Shown: piece by piece, positions 28,261 to 37,270 of the stretch
How the letters are laid out: each line of letters begins with the position of its first letter
How positions within the stretch are numbered: position 1 is the first letter of the stretch
NCBI RefSeq assembly: GCF_014337925.2
Contig: NZ_CP143423.1
Coordinates: 526,501-590,500 of the forward strand
Origin: Roseobacter fucihabitans
GTDB lineage: Bacteria > Pseudomonadota > Alphaproteobacteria > Rhodobacterales > Rhodobacteraceae
DNA length: 64,000 bases
Reading direction: 5' to 3'
Position numbers and translations under genes: made by a program
Notes under the pieces: generated by a model
What the model saw: only the letters and a program-made list of their open reading frames with translations
Databases searched by the model: none
What the model was told of the DNA's origin: nothing

Positions 28261-28700
28261 GCGGCCTTTGCGCGCAGCCCCGCGCGGGCCTTGAGGATGC
28301 CGAGAGCCGCCTGTGCCGCCTCGCGTCCTTTGGTGATGAAATGCGCCCGGTAGATGGCGTTATGGTGGTCGGTTTCCTGATAGTGGTGCGGGGTCAGGGA
28401 GACCGACAATACAGGTATGCCTGTATCAAGGCCGGCGCGCATCAATCCATCCACCACGCTTTGGGCCACAAAATCATGCCGGTATATGCCACCATCCACA
28501 ACAAAGGCGGCGCAAACCACCGCATGATATTGTCCGCTCGCGGCCAGATCGCGTGCCATCAGCGGCATTTCAAATGCGCCCGGCACGTCGAAAACATCGA
28601 CCTGTGGGGGTGGGATGGTTTGGATAAAACCCTCATAGGCGCGGTCCACGATATCGGCGTGCCACTGCGCTTTGACGAAGGCGAAACGGGTGTGTGTCAT
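28257..28700 (-). CDS. ribH2: 6,7-dimethyl-8-ribityllumazine synthase, RibH2 type
   Basis: This 147-residue protein joins the ribityl-pyrimidine and dihydroxybutanone phosphate in riboflavin synthesis. The fold is seen in FAFVKAQWHADIVDRAYEGF, DVFDVPGAFEMPLMA and the lumazine-synthase histidine region GIYRHDFVAQSVVDGLM. The divergent sequence (for example LTPHHYQETDHHNAIYRAHF) matches the type II enzymes of alphaproteobacteria. It stands alone behind an FMN riboswitch, which suggests a second, regulated copy in addition to a ribosomal-operon RibH elsewhere. That last point is inference. Confidence 0.88.
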   Translation of the reverse strand: MTHTRFAFVKAQWHADIVDRAYEGFIQTIPPPQVDVFDVPGAFEMPLMARDLAASGQYHAVVCAAFVVDGGIYRHDFVAQSVVDGLMRAGLDTGIPVLSVSLTPHHYQETDHHNAIYRAHFITKGREAAQAALGILKARAGLRAKAA

Positions 28701-28778
28701 AGAAATCTCCTTTGGTGTTCAGACACGTCCACCCAAGGCGATCACGATTGCGCACGGGCCAAAACCCGCGTGCCTCCG

Positions 28779-28930
28779 CATTCTCTTTCATCCGGACTAT
28801 GACCGTCGGCTCTGGCATCTCACCAGATCTGCTGGACCATCGGGCATCCGTCGGAAACCCCATGCGCTCGCGGGCTCGAAGGTCATTGCCCCCATACCGC
28901 CGGTGGGGAATTGCACCCCGCCCTGAGAAT
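28779..28930 (-). ncRNA. FMN riboswitch (RFN element)
   Basis: Read on the reverse strand, the conserved RFN blocks are present in order: TTCTCAGGGCGGGGTGCAAT, CCCCACCGGCGGTA, AGCCCGCGAGCGC, TCAGCAGATCTGGTGAGA and GACGGTCATAGTCCGGATGA. It lies about 80 bases upstream of the lumazine synthase gene and should reduce its expression when FMN is high. Confidence 0.95.
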
Positions 28931-28997
28931 AGGTCCAGCTTGCCAAGGCATGCCAAAGCCTGCAAGAGGAAATGCGACATAATCCGAGGCCAAAGCG

Positions 28998-29630
28998 ATG
29001 CATCCCAACCCGGTTTTCCACACCCAGGAAGACGCCACCAACCACGCCTATGCGCGCGATCGCGCATTTGGAGTGTTGGCGGTGAGCGGTGCGGCTGCGC
29101 CGTGGCTGTCGCATATCCCGTTTTTGCTGGATGAGGAGGGGGGGACCCTCTGGCTGCATCTTTTGCGTTCCAATCCGATTGCGCGGGCGTTGAAGGAGGG
29201 CGCGCTGCCTGCGCGGATCGCGGTGTCTGGGCCGGACAGCTATGTGTCGCCCGATTGGTACGGCGTGATCGATCAGGTGCCGACGTGGAATTATGTCGCC
29301 GTGCATGTCACCGGCACGTTGGAATTGCGCCCGCAGGAGGAATTGCACGCCCTGCTGGATCGCCAGAGCGCGTTTTTCGAAGACCGCCTGCTGCCCAAGG
29401 AGCCCTGGACCACCCCGAAAATGTCACCGGGTGTCATGGAAAAGATGATGCGCGCGATTGTGCCGTGCCGTATGGCCGTCACCGGCGTCGATGGAACCTG
29501 GAAGCTGAACCAGAACAAACCGGATGACGTCCGCCTGCGCGCGGCAGATCATGTCGAGGCCTTTGGGCAGGGCAGCGATCTTGCCGTCTTGGCGGCCCTG
29601 ATGCGGGGTGCCAATAGACAGGGCAAATAG
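28998..29630 (+). CDS. PaiB-like FMN-binding protein
   Basis: This 210-residue protein of the FMN-binding negative transcriptional regulator family (PaiB type) has a split-barrel fold. Visible are HIPFLLDEEGGTLWLHLLRS with the conserved NP that follows, and the SPDWYGVIDQVPTWNYVAVH block. Most members are uncharacterised flavin-binding proteins. Its start lies 68 bases from the outer end of the FMN riboswitch, which faces the other way, so the flavin link is only positional. Confidence 0.82.
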   Translation: MHPNPVFHTQEDATNHAYARDRAFGVLAVSGAAAPWLSHIPFLLDEEGGTLWLHLLRSNPIARALKEGALPARIAVSGPDSYVSPDWYGVIDQVPTWNYVAVHVTGTLELRPQEELHALLDRQSAFFEDRLLPKEPWTTPKMSPGVMEKMMRAIVPCRMAVTGVDGTWKLNQNKPDDVRLRAADHVEAFGQGSDLAVLAALMRGANRQGK

Positions 29631-29669
29631 CTCTGCTAGGGTCAAACCGAATCGCAAAAGGAAAAACCG

Positions 29670-30281
29670 ATGAAGCTTTTTCACTCTCCCGCCTCTCCCT
29701 TTGTGCGCAAGGTGGTGGTTTTACTGCATGAGCTTGAAAAAGCCGATGACGTCGAGCAGGTCGCAGTGAGCACAACCGCTTTTGCCTCCGATCCCGGTCT
29801 GGTGGCGATCAACCCTTTGGCGAAACTGCCTGCTTTGGTGCGTGACAATGGCACCACGCTTTATGACAGCCGGGTAATCACCGCTTTTCTGAACGATCTT
29901 TACGGGGGCAAGATGTATCCGACGGGCACAACGCGTTGGGAAAGCCTGACGCTGGAGGCGACCGGTGACGGGATCATGGATTGCGCGGTATCGATGGCCT
30001 ATGAAACGCGGCTGCGCCCGGTAGAGAAGCAGTCCGAGCCCTGGCTGGACGCGCAATGGGCGAAAATTGAACGCGCGGTATCGGTGTTGAATGCGCGCTG
30101 GATCAGCCATCTGTCCGGACCCGTTGATATGGGTCATATTTCGGTTGCTTGTGCGTTGTCCTATGTTGATCTGCGTCATGACGCGCGCAATTGGCGCGCG
30201 GGCAATGAAACGCTGGCCAAATGGCATGCGGAATTTGATTCGCGTCCGTCGATGGGTGCGACAAAGCCGCCAGTTGGATAA
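29670..30281 (+). CDS. Glutathione S-transferase family protein
   Basis: This 203-residue protein has an N-terminal thioredoxin-like domain (MKLFHSPASPFVRKVVVLLH) with a serine, FHSPASPF, at the usual active-site position and NPLAKLPALVRDNGTTLYDS for glutathione binding. A helical C-terminal domain starts around residue 85. The substrate is unknown. It precedes petA by 200 bases and is probably not part of that operon. Confidence 0.87.
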   Translation: MKLFHSPASPFVRKVVVLLHELEKADDVEQVAVSTTAFASDPGLVAINPLAKLPALVRDNGTTLYDSRVITAFLNDLYGGKMYPTGTTRWESLTLEATGDGIMDCAVSMAYETRLRPVEKQSEPWLDAQWAKIERAVSVLNARWISHLSGPVDMGHISVACALSYVDLRHDARNWRAGNETLAKWHAEFDSRPSMGATKPPVG

Positions 30282-30481
30282 AAAATTGTGGGAGTTAACT
30301 TTTTACACGTACGAAGTGCATAGAAAACAATGAGTATGGGGGTGCCTGCGACGGTTTGCGCGTGTTTGTTCACTGGACTGCACGGCGGCACGGCGCTACA
30401 TACCCGAAGATGATTGGCTGCGATTTTTGCGGCCGTGACATATATTTTGCCGAAAACCGGCCCTGGAAATGGAGTAAACCC

Positions 30482-31042
30482 GTGTCCCACGCAGAAGACA
30501 ACGAAGGCACCCGGAGGGATTTCCTTTATTACGCAACCGGCGGCGCAGGGGTCATCGTGACCGGCGCTGCCGTCTGGCCGCTGGTCAATCAAATGAACCC
30601 TTCCGCGGATGTACGCGCGCTTTCATCCATTCGGGTGGATATCAGCGAGGTTCTGCCCGGAACGCAATTGACAGTGAAATGGTTGGGCAAACCAGTCTTC
30701 ATCCGTCGCCGCACCGAAGAGGAGATTTCGGCAGCACGTGAGGTTGAACTGAGCGATCTGCCCGATCAGAACGCTGAGAATGCCAATATCGCCGCAGATG
30801 CTGATGCATCCGACGAGAATCGCGCGTTGGATGATACTGGCGAATGGTTGGTCATGATGGGTGTTTGTACGCATCTGGGCTGCGTGCCTTTGGGTGATGC
30901 TGGCGATTTTGGTGGCTGGTTTTGCCCCTGCCACGGGTCGCATTATGACACGTCCGGGCGTATCCGCAGAGGCCCTGCGCCTCGCAACTTGCCTGTACCA
31001 ACAGCAGAATTCGTGGACGAGTCCACGATCAAACTCGGTTAA
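30482..31042 (+). CDS. petA: Rieske iron-sulfur subunit of cytochrome bc1
   Basis: This 186-residue subunit transfers electrons from ubiquinol to cytochrome c1 at the periplasmic side. A Tat-type N-terminal anchor is present ([20 protein letters not shown]). The 2Fe-2S ligands lie in [11 protein letters not shown] and [12 protein letters not shown] near residues 129 and 149. The start is taken as GTG at 30482 because GGAG lies seven bases upstream and the length then equals the known Rhodobacter proteins. It is the first gene of petABC. Confidence 0.96.
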   Translation: MSHAEDNEGTRRDFLYYATGGAGVIVTGAAVWPLVNQMNPSADVRALSSIRVDISEVLPGTQLTVKWLGKPVFIRRRTEEEISAAREVELSDLPDQNAENANIAADADASDENRALDDTGEWLVMMGVCTHLGCVPLGDAGDFGGWFCPCHGSHYDTSGRIRRGPAPRNLPVPTAEFVDESTIKLG

Positions 31043-31054
31043 GGGAGAAACCTG

Positions 31055-32383
31055 ATGGCTGGAATTCCTCACGACCATTACGAACCGAAATCGAACGGCG
31101 AAAAGTGGCTTCACAGACGCCTGCCGGTCGTCGGTCTGATGTATGACACATTGATGATCCCGACACCCAAAAATCTCAATTGGATGTGGATTTGGGGGAT
31201 CGTGCTGACATTTGTACTGATCTTACAAATCGTCACCGGCATTGTACTCGCAATGCACTACACACCACATGTCGATCACGCTTTCGCTTCCGTCGAGCAT
31301 ATCATGCGTAACGTGAATGGCGGCTATATGCTGCGCTACATTCACCAAAACGGCGCGTCACTGTTCTTCGTTGCGGTTTATGCGCATATCTTTCGAGGGC
31401 TCTATTACGGCTCCTATAAGGCACCGCGTGAGATCACTTGGATCATCGGGATGCTTATTTACCTCATGATGATGGGGACTGCCTTCATGGGGTACGTCTT
31501 GCCTTGGGGGCAGATGTCCTTCTGGGGAGCCACCGTGATCACGGGTCTGTTCGGCGCGATTCCATTCATCGGAGACACTCTTTTGACCTGGCTGCAGGGC
31601 GGCCCAGCGGTCGACAACGCGACGTTGAACCGGTTCTTCTCGCTGCATTATCTGCTGCCATTCGTTATCCTGGCCCTTGCGGTCGTGCACATATGGGCAT
31701 TCCACACGACTGGGAACAACAACCCTACTGGCGTTGAAGTGCGCCGCACGTCGAAGGAAGAAGCAAACAAAGATACCTTGCCCTTCTGGCCCTATTTCGT
31801 GATCAAAGACCTGTTCGCGCTGGCGGTCATCCTTGCCGTGTTCTTTGCAATTGTCGGGTTTATGCCAAACTACCTCGGACACCCGGATAACTACGTCGAA
31901 GCAAACGCGCTTGTGACACCGTCGCACATCGTGCCTGAGTGGTACTTCTTACCATTTTACGCCATTTTGCGCGCTTTCACGGATGAGGTCTGGGTGGTGC
32001 AAATTGCGTCATTTGTGACCGGTGGCATTATCGATGCGAAGTTCTTCGGTGTTCTTGCGATGTTTGGTGCAATCGTCGTAATGGCGCTGGCGCCATGGCT
32101 GGACACATCGTCGGTGCGTTCGGGGCGTTATCGCCCGATGTTCAAATGGTGGTTTGCCCTTCTGGTCGTCGATTTCTTCGTATTGATGTGGGTCGGAGCG
32201 CGCCCAGCGGAGGAACCCTACAATACGATCTCGTTGATCGCGTCGACCTATTGGTTTGCGTACTTCTTGGTGGTCCTACCGCTTCTCGGCGTTATCGAAA
32301 AACCGATAGCTGCGCCGGAAACCATCGAAGATGATTTCACGTCTCTTCATCCAAAATCTACCAACGCCACACCTGCTGAATAA
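31055..32383 (+). CDS. petB: Cytochrome b subunit of the bc1 complex
   Basis: This 442-residue membrane subunit carries both b hemes and the quinone sites. It shows the heme-binding helices around [20 protein letters not shown] and [18 protein letters not shown] and the Qo-site signature [19 protein letters not shown]. Eight membrane segments are visible. It lies 12 bases after petA and 12 bases before petC. Confidence 0.97.
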   Translation: MAGIPHDHYEPKSNGEKWLHRRLPVVGLMYDTLMIPTPKNLNWMWIWGIVLTFVLILQIVTGIVLAMHYTPHVDHAFASVEHIMRNVNGGYMLRYIHQNGASLFFVAVYAHIFRGLYYGSYKAPREITWIIGMLIYLMMMGTAFMGYVLPWGQMSFWGATVITGLFGAIPFIGDTLLTWLQGGPAVDNATLNRFFSLHYLLPFVILALAVVHIWAFHTTGNNNPTGVEVRRTSKEEANKDTLPFWPYFVIKDLFALAVILAVFFAIVGFMPNYLGHPDNYVEANALVTPSHIVPEWYFLPFYAILRAFTDEVWVVQIASFVTGGIIDAKFFGVLAMFGAIVVMALAPWLDTSSVRSGRYRPMFKWWFALLVVDFFVLMWVGARPAEEPYNTISLIASTYWFAYFLVVLPLLGVIEKPIAAPETIEDDFTSLHPKSTNATPAE

Positions 32384-32395
32384 AGGATAAGAGTC

Positions 32396-33184
32396 ATGTT
32401 CAGAACACTTACACTTAGTGCTGTGGCGGCTTTCGGGCTGGCCACGGCGGGTCTGGCAGCGGGTTCCTATGACACGCACATCGAGGATTTCGACTTCTCC
32501 TTCGAAGGCCCATTTGGCAAATACGACCAGAACCAACTGCAACGCGGCCTGCAGGTCTATACTGAGATCTGCTCAGCCTGCCACGGCTTGAAGTTCGTGC
32601 CGATTCGCTCCCTGTCCGAAGAGGGCGGGCCTTCGATGCCGGAAGATCAGATCCGGGCATATGCGGAGAACTTTGAAGTTTTTGACCGGGAGTTAGATGA
32701 CTTTCGTCCTGCGCGACCAGCTGATAATTTTCCCGAATCGGGTCTGGAAAACGCACCTGACCTGAGTCTGATGGCAAAGGCCCGCGCTGGATTTCACGGC
32801 CCCTATGGTCTGGGTATCAATCAATTCTTCAAGGGTATTGGTGGGCCGGAGTATATTGCGTCGCTTCTGACTGGTTATACTGGCGAAGAAAAGGAAGAAG
32901 CCGGTGTGACGCTTTACGCGAACACAGCTTTTCCCGGAGGTTGGATTTCAATGGCACCGCCGCTCTATGGTGAAGATGTCGACTATGCAGACGGACACGA
33001 GAACGACCTGCATCATATCTCCGAAGATGTTTCCGCTTTCCTGATGTGGACTGCCGAACCAAAGATGATGGCGCGTAAACAAGCTGGTTTTGTCGGGGTT
33101 GTGTTTCTTACTCTGTTGTCCGTTTTGCTTTATCTCACGAACAAGCGGCTCTGGGCACCGGTCAAGGGAAAAGACGCCGTTTAA
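32396..33184 (+). CDS. petC: Cytochrome c1 subunit of the bc1 complex
   Basis: This 262-residue periplasmic c-type cytochrome has a C-terminal anchor. A cleavable signal peptide is seen (residues 1-20, ending LATAGLAAG), with the heme site [15 protein letters not shown] near residue 59. A sixth-ligand methionine probably lies in [14 protein letters not shown] near residue 185. The membrane anchor is [17 protein letters not shown] near the end. It closes the petABC operon and is followed by a strong terminator. Confidence 0.96.
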   Translation: MFRTLTLSAVAAFGLATAGLAAGSYDTHIEDFDFSFEGPFGKYDQNQLQRGLQVYTEICSACHGLKFVPIRSLSEEGGPSMPEDQIRAYAENFEVFDRELDDFRPARPADNFPESGLENAPDLSLMAKARAGFHGPYGLGINQFFKGIGGPEYIASLLTGYTGEEKEEAGVTLYANTAFPGGWISMAPPLYGEDVDYADGHENDLHHISEDVSAFLMWTAEPKMMARKQAGFVGVVFLTLLSVLLYLTNKRLWAPVKGKDAV

Positions 33185-33204
33185 GCGGCTCATCCACCAC
33201 AGTA

Positions 33205-33237
33205 AAAAGGCCCCCCTGCATAAGCATGGGGGCCTTT
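33205..33237 (+). terminator. Rho-independent terminator of petABC
   Basis: AAAGGCCCCC and GGGGGCCTTT pair perfectly around a 12-base loop. It lies about 20 bases after the petC stop and ends in T residues. Confidence 0.9.
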
Positions 33238-33471
33238 CTGTCTGTACCTTCAGTCACAAAGGCTAATAGCAGACCCTGGGGAGGATAAAATTAGGGAGGT
33301 TCAGAGAAACACGGTTAATTCGTCGCTAAAAGCGCCTTTCATCGTGAAGTTGTTCCTACCCCGGCATTAAAAATTTTCTTTACCAGATCGTAGGCCTTGT
33401 AAAATCAAGACCGTCACTCACCACCGGTCACCAGTAATGGGTTAACATTAGGTTAATAAAGAATCGCTGTA

Positions 33472-33487
33472 TGTGACCTGGATCACA
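33472..33487. promoter_or_regulatory. CRP-type binding site 1
   Basis: TGTGACCTGGATCACA matches the TGTGA-N6-TCACA consensus exactly. It lies in the petC-crp gap with no annotated gene start immediately after it. A Crp/Fnr-family gene is 390 bases away. Confidence 0.55.
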
Positions 33488-33853
33488 CAAAGAGAAGATC
33501 GTGCAGGAAACTCTGGTCCCACCGGTGATCGCAGGGAGGCTTCTGCAACGTAACAGCGGAATTGTAATCTGAGGGTGAGGACGCTTTTCATCTGCCTTGC
33601 CTCAAAACCGGTTATTCGTGTCATTGACCAGGGATTGGGCTGCGCGAAATTCACGCTCAGCCTTCAAAAGCCACGCGATGATCGCTTTGACTTTCGAACC
33701 GCTGGAGCTTGGTTTCGGAGTGTCGGTCTGGGGGTGGCTTTCTCTTGCCATGTCGTTGCGCTTTCTGTGGTGTCCCGGAAAATGCCGGAGATGTCAGGAT
33801 CGGACGATTTGTCCTTGAATGTTCCCAACATTGCGCAAAATATTACCGGCGTC

Positions 33854-33869
33854 TGTGACACGGTTCACA
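33854..33869. promoter_or_regulatory. CRP-type binding site 2
   Basis: TGTGACACGGTTCACA is a second exact TGTGA-N6-TCACA match. It sits eight bases beyond the stop codon of the Crp/Fnr gene, that is, downstream of it, so it is not a conventional autoregulatory site. Confidence 0.55.
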
Positions 33870-33877
33870 TGATACCA

Positions 33878-34552
33878 TCAAATCTGATGTAAATCCGCCA
33901 TGACCTGTAAAGCGTCCCGGTCGATGACCCGGACCCCACCGCGCGTCGCTTCGATAACCCCTGCACGTTTCCAAAGCGCCAGTGTTTTCGATACAGCCTC
34001 TCGGGTTGCGCCCACGAACTCGGCAAGTTCTGCCTGAGACAATGTCAACGTGGATAGTTGCTTTGATCCATCTATCGTCAAATACAGAATTTTTCGGGCC
34101 AACCGCGCGGGCATTGGTAAAAACACCTGTTCGTTTAACTGGCTGCTCATCCAACGCATGCGTTCACCGGCCAATTGGATCATGTCGATTCCCACATCCG
34201 GTGCGGCGCGAATGGCGCGTAACATATCCGCGTTCCTGACTCCTCGAAGCCGCGTGGGTTCCAAAGCGGTCACCGTTGCGGTTCGGGTTCCAGGATCAAA
34301 AAGAGCGATTTCACCAAAAAGAGCGCCAGGACGCATAACATCCAGTGAAAGTTTGCGCCCCTCACGTGAAAGCACGCTGAATTCAAGTGAGCCAGTGATG
34401 ATAGCATAAAGGGTATCCCCATCCTCGCCTTGTTCAAAGAGGGTCTCCCCAGAAGTGAGTTTGACCTCGGTTGCCACGGATGCCATGAGGTCGGACAGTT
34501 CTTTTGAGGCATGCGCCAAAAAACCGGTTTTGGGCAGTGTTACGGTGTCCAT
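33878..34552 (-). CDS. Crp/Fnr-family regulator
   Basis: This protein of about 224 residues has an N-terminal cyclic-nucleotide-binding fold (GETLFEQGEDGDTLYAIITG, PGALFGEIALFDPGTRTATV at about residues 38-95). The C-terminal HTH reads LAEFVGATREAVSKTLALWK near 168-187. The PGALFGEIALFDPGTRTATV pocket is close to cAMP-binding CRP sites. No Fnr-type cysteine cluster is seen at the N-terminus. Start codons at 34552, 34555 or the GTG at 34558 are all possible. Confidence 0.88.
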   Translation of the reverse strand: MDTVTLPKTGFLAHASKELSDLMASVATEVKLTSGETLFEQGEDGDTLYAIITGSLEFSVLSREGRKLSLDVMRPGALFGEIALFDPGTRTATVTALEPTRLRGVRNADMLRAIRAAPDVGIDMIQLAGERMRWMSSQLNEQVFLPMPARLARKILYLTIDGSKQLSTLTLSQAELAEFVGATREAVSKTLALWKRAGVIEATRGGVRVIDRDALQVMADLHQI

Positions 34553-34883
34553 CATCACTTCTTTCTGTTCTGACCCTATGTCGCATCAATGGCCTGCACC
34601 GTCGCTGCGATTTTGGGGGCAAGCTTGCTCGTCATAGCACAGGTGCCAAGCTGGCGTGTCCCGTCACAGAAAGCAACGACGCGTTAACGTTTTTTTCTAT
34701 CAATGACCTGAGCCCAGAAACATCCCTCACTTTGACATAGAGTTTCCGCATTTTTGCTGTGCCAGCCCAGGTATCCCCGGTCGGGATTAGGGTTTCCGCA
34801 CTTTGACCGCACAGGCAGACGGGATGCGTCTGGTGATTTCATCAGTGCTGTCGGGACGGCGCGTTCTTCGTTGGAGTCTCAAC
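34553..34883. other. Intergenic stretch upstream of the Crp/Fnr gene, with insertion-sequence debris
   Basis: It holds the upstream region of the regulator and two near-direct copies of a GTTTCCGCA motif (34744 and 34792). The second motif marks the edge of sequence that seems to belong to an IS remnant. No gene is visible. Confidence 0.4.
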
Positions 34884-34920
34884 CATTGCCCGGCAGTCGC
34901 TGCCTGTAGCGATGAAAGGG
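34884..34920 (+). repeat. Hairpin element, copy E (37 nt)
   Basis: It begins CATTGCCCGGCAG and ends GATGAAAGGG. Between these lies a stem TCGCT with AGCGA. It is the most divergent of the six copies. The flanking base before it is C, equal to its first base. It lies at the broken end of an IS3-type OrfA remnant on the other strand. Confidence 0.7.
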
Positions 34921-35115
34921 ACCGAGCCTCCAACTTTTCGGCAGTATTTTCAGGCCCATGAAGCAATGAGCGCTCAGACATCCAGCGGGACCAAAAAGCT
35001 CTCGCTTCAGAACAACCGGGCACATTTCCTTAACCAGTTCCAAGTCCGCAATGATCTTCTCCAGCCGCGATCTCTCATCTTCCAACTCACGCAACCGCTT
35101 CATGTCTGTTGGCAA
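34921..35115 (-). pseudogene. Remnant of an IS3-family OrfA
   Basis: The start of the fragment reads MKRLRELEDERSRLEKIIAD, the leucine-zipper-like end of an IS3-family OrfA, followed by ELVKEMCPVVLKREL. After about 65 residues the frame runs into hairpin element copy E. The upstream HTH part of OrfA is missing, so it cannot be functional. Confidence 0.6.
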
Positions 35116-35291
35116 CGTGCCTGCGTACCTCTCAGAGCGTTAAAATGGAGCGTTTCCCTGTACAAACCCCGCTCAGATGGCGTTTTTTCGCTGGCGCATT
35201 CCTGGGTGATCCGCCCACCCCTTGATGTGCTGCTGCGAGGTGATCTGAAGCAGGCTATTTTGCCGTTCTTTTTTGAACGGGAGATGGCCGA

Positions 35292-36376
35292 GTGAAGAGA
35301 TTGCCAATGCGGAAGATACGAGAGGCGTTGCGCCTGTCACATGGAGGTTTGTCGACGCGGGTGATTGCATCGAGCTTGGGCGTCGGGCGCACGACCCTGC
35401 GCGAGTATTTGAGTCGCGCGCGAGACGTGGGTTTGAGCTGGCCGTTGTCGAGTGAGCTCACTGACGCCGAGCTGGAACAGTTGTTGTTTCCACCGCGTCC
35501 AGTGGGCAGTTCTGACCTGATCCCATTGCCGGGTTGGGCTTACGTGCACGCGGAGTTGCGACGTAAGGGCGTGACGCTTTTACTGCTGTGGGAAGAGTAC
35601 CGAGAAGTTCGCCCCGAGGGCTACGGTTACAGCCGATATTGTGAGCTCTACACCCGATGGGAGGGCAAACTGTCGCCAGTGATGCGGCAGCGTCATCCAG
35701 CGGGCGAGCGATTGTTCGTGGATTATGCAGGCCACACCGTTGATGTCGTTGACCCGCAGACAGGTGAAGTGCGGACGGCTCAGATCTTTGTCGCGACCTT
35801 TGGTGCCAACCGCCGTGCTTTGTTCGAGACGTTGGACAAACCCGCGCTGAAACCGCTGCCTCGTGAGCCATATGTTTACGCCGAATGGAAGAAGTGCCGC
35901 GCCGGTCTTGATTACCACGTCGATATCGAGCGGCATTATTGCTCGGTGCCCCATCAGCTCCTGCGCCAAGAGCTCTGGGCATGCATCACAGCCCGCATCG
36001 TCGAGATTTATCATAAAGGTCAGCGTGTTGCAGCGCATCAGCGGATATCAGGCAACTGCAAACATTCCACGATCCGCGACCACATGCCTGCCAATCATCG
36101 GTATCAGACCGACTGGACGCCGGAACGCATCCGCACACAGGCCGCGCGTATCGGACCCAATGTTGAGACTTTTGTGGAGATGGTCATGCGCAAGCGCCGT
36201 CATCCCGAACAAGGCTACAGGACATGTATGGGCGTTCTACGACTGGCCAAAACATTTGGGGCTGCCCGCCTTGATGCAGCCCGCGATCACACATCCCGAC
36301 ATCCGTCACACCACAGGTGTGCCACTCCATGATTATAGCCCGCCTTTGGCGGGACGGGCAGGTTACTTTCATTGAA
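35292..36376 (+). pseudogene. istA: IS21 transposase IstA with internal deletions
   Basis: The N-terminal HTH (STRVIASSLGVGRTTLREYL) and the first part of the DDE core (ERLFVDYAGHTVDVVDPQTG) are present. The frame then jumps from IFVATFGA directly to NRRALFETLDKPALKPLP. The usual 130 or so residues that carry the second Asp and the Glu are missing, with the frame kept. A second deletion after AKTFGAARLDAA changes the frame and removes about 40 residues; the true C-terminal coding sequence continues to about 36376 in another frame. IstA is normally near 500 residues. The catalytic triad is lost, so it cannot transpose. Confidence 0.85.
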
Positions 36377-36387
36377 GAGGAAAATTT

Positions 36388-37189
36388 ATGCTTGATCACC
36401 CAACACTCGACCAACTCAAAACGCTCAGGCTCGACGGTATGGCGGAAGCCTTTGCCGAGATGCTAACACAGGACAGCAGTGCCGACCTGACCCACGCCGA
36501 CCTTACGGCAGATTTGCTATGCAAATCGCCTATCGGGTAATAAATGGCTGGGCTTGCTGATCGACCGCGAAGCCACCAGCCGCGAGACCAAACGATTTGA
36601 AAGCCGGATGCGCACCGCGCATCTGCGCCATGTCGGGGCTGCCCCCGAAGACGTGGATTACAAGACCCGGCGGGGCCTCGATAAATCGCTGTTTCAAAAT
36701 TTGCTGACTGGCAAGTGGATCAGGGACAAGCGTAACTTGATGATCACTGGCCCTTGCGGCGTTGGCAAAACCTGGCTGGCCTGCGCACTTGCACAAGCAG
36801 CCTGTCGCGAGGGTGTCACCGTGCTCTACAAACGCACGACTCGCCTGTTCGATGAGTTGGAACTGGCCCATGGTGACGGTCGGTTCCCGCGCATCTTTAA
36901 GGCGCTGACGAAGACCCAGCTGCTGATCCTTGATGGCTGGGGGCCAGACCGACTGGACGCCAACCAGCGGCGTGATCTCATGGAGATTGTCGAGGACAGA
37001 TACGGAAATGGATCAACACTGATCACCAGCCAGTTGCCGCTTTCAACCTGGCACGAGGTTATCGGCGAACCTACCTTCGCAGACGCTATCCTCGACCGGC
37101 TCGTACACAATGCCTATCGCCTCGAACTCGACGGGCAATCCTTCCGAAAGCAAGATGCTCAAGCAGGTGACGCCACAACCAAAAACTGA
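36388..37189 (+). pseudogene. istB: IS21 helper ATPase IstB, interrupted by hairpin element F
   Basis: IstB is the AAA+ partner of IstA. The N-terminus MLDHPTLDQLKTLRLDGMAE is intact to SADLTHA. A 43-nt hairpin element (36500-36542) then breaks the frame. The protein resumes as WLGLLIDREATSRETKRFES with Walker A MITGPCGVGKTWLA and runs to the normal C-terminus. Removing exactly 43 nt gives 759 nt, or 252 codons plus stop, with HAEWLG across the joint, which is the expected IstB sequence and length. Confidence 0.9.
36500..36542 (-). repeat. Hairpin element, copy F (43 nt)
   Basis: On the reverse strand it begins TATTACCCGATAGG. It then has the stem GATTTGC with GCAAATC around ATA and ends GCCGTAAGGT. 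It is two bases longer than the 41-nt copies because the stem has one more base pair. The base before it on that strand is T, equal to its first base. It splits istB. Confidence 0.85.
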
Positions 37190-37270
37190 TACCTAAAACC
37201 AAATGCCTCAAGGCAACGCGTCAAAGCTGGGCGGATACGTCGGAATACGTAGGGGACGCCCAATCAGGGA

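Larger units (their letters stand above)
33241..33877. other. Intergenic region with two CRP-type palindromes
   Basis: About 640 bases separate the petABC terminator from the 3' end of the Crp/Fnr gene. The only clear signals are the two TGTGA-N6-TCACA sites annotated separately. Four overlapping short frames are present, but none has a convincing start or family. A small regulatory RNA between the two sites is possible. Confidence 0.4.
35198..37246 (+). mobile_element. Degenerate IS21-family element
   Basis: It contains an IstA-IstB gene pair in IS21 order. Imperfect inverted ends are visible: ATTCCTGGGTGATCCGCCCA near 35200 against TATTCCGACGTATCCGCCCA read on the reverse strand near 37227-37246. 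IstA has lost internal segments and IstB is interrupted by a hairpin element, so the copy is inactive. It lies between the Crp/Fnr region and mtaB. Confidence 0.8.

Noticed and set aside
33575-33892. Short forward frames (105 and 73 codons) in the petC-crp gap
   Set aside because: No ribosome site, no family resemblance, and the frames overlap each other and reverse frames; I report only the CRP-type sites.
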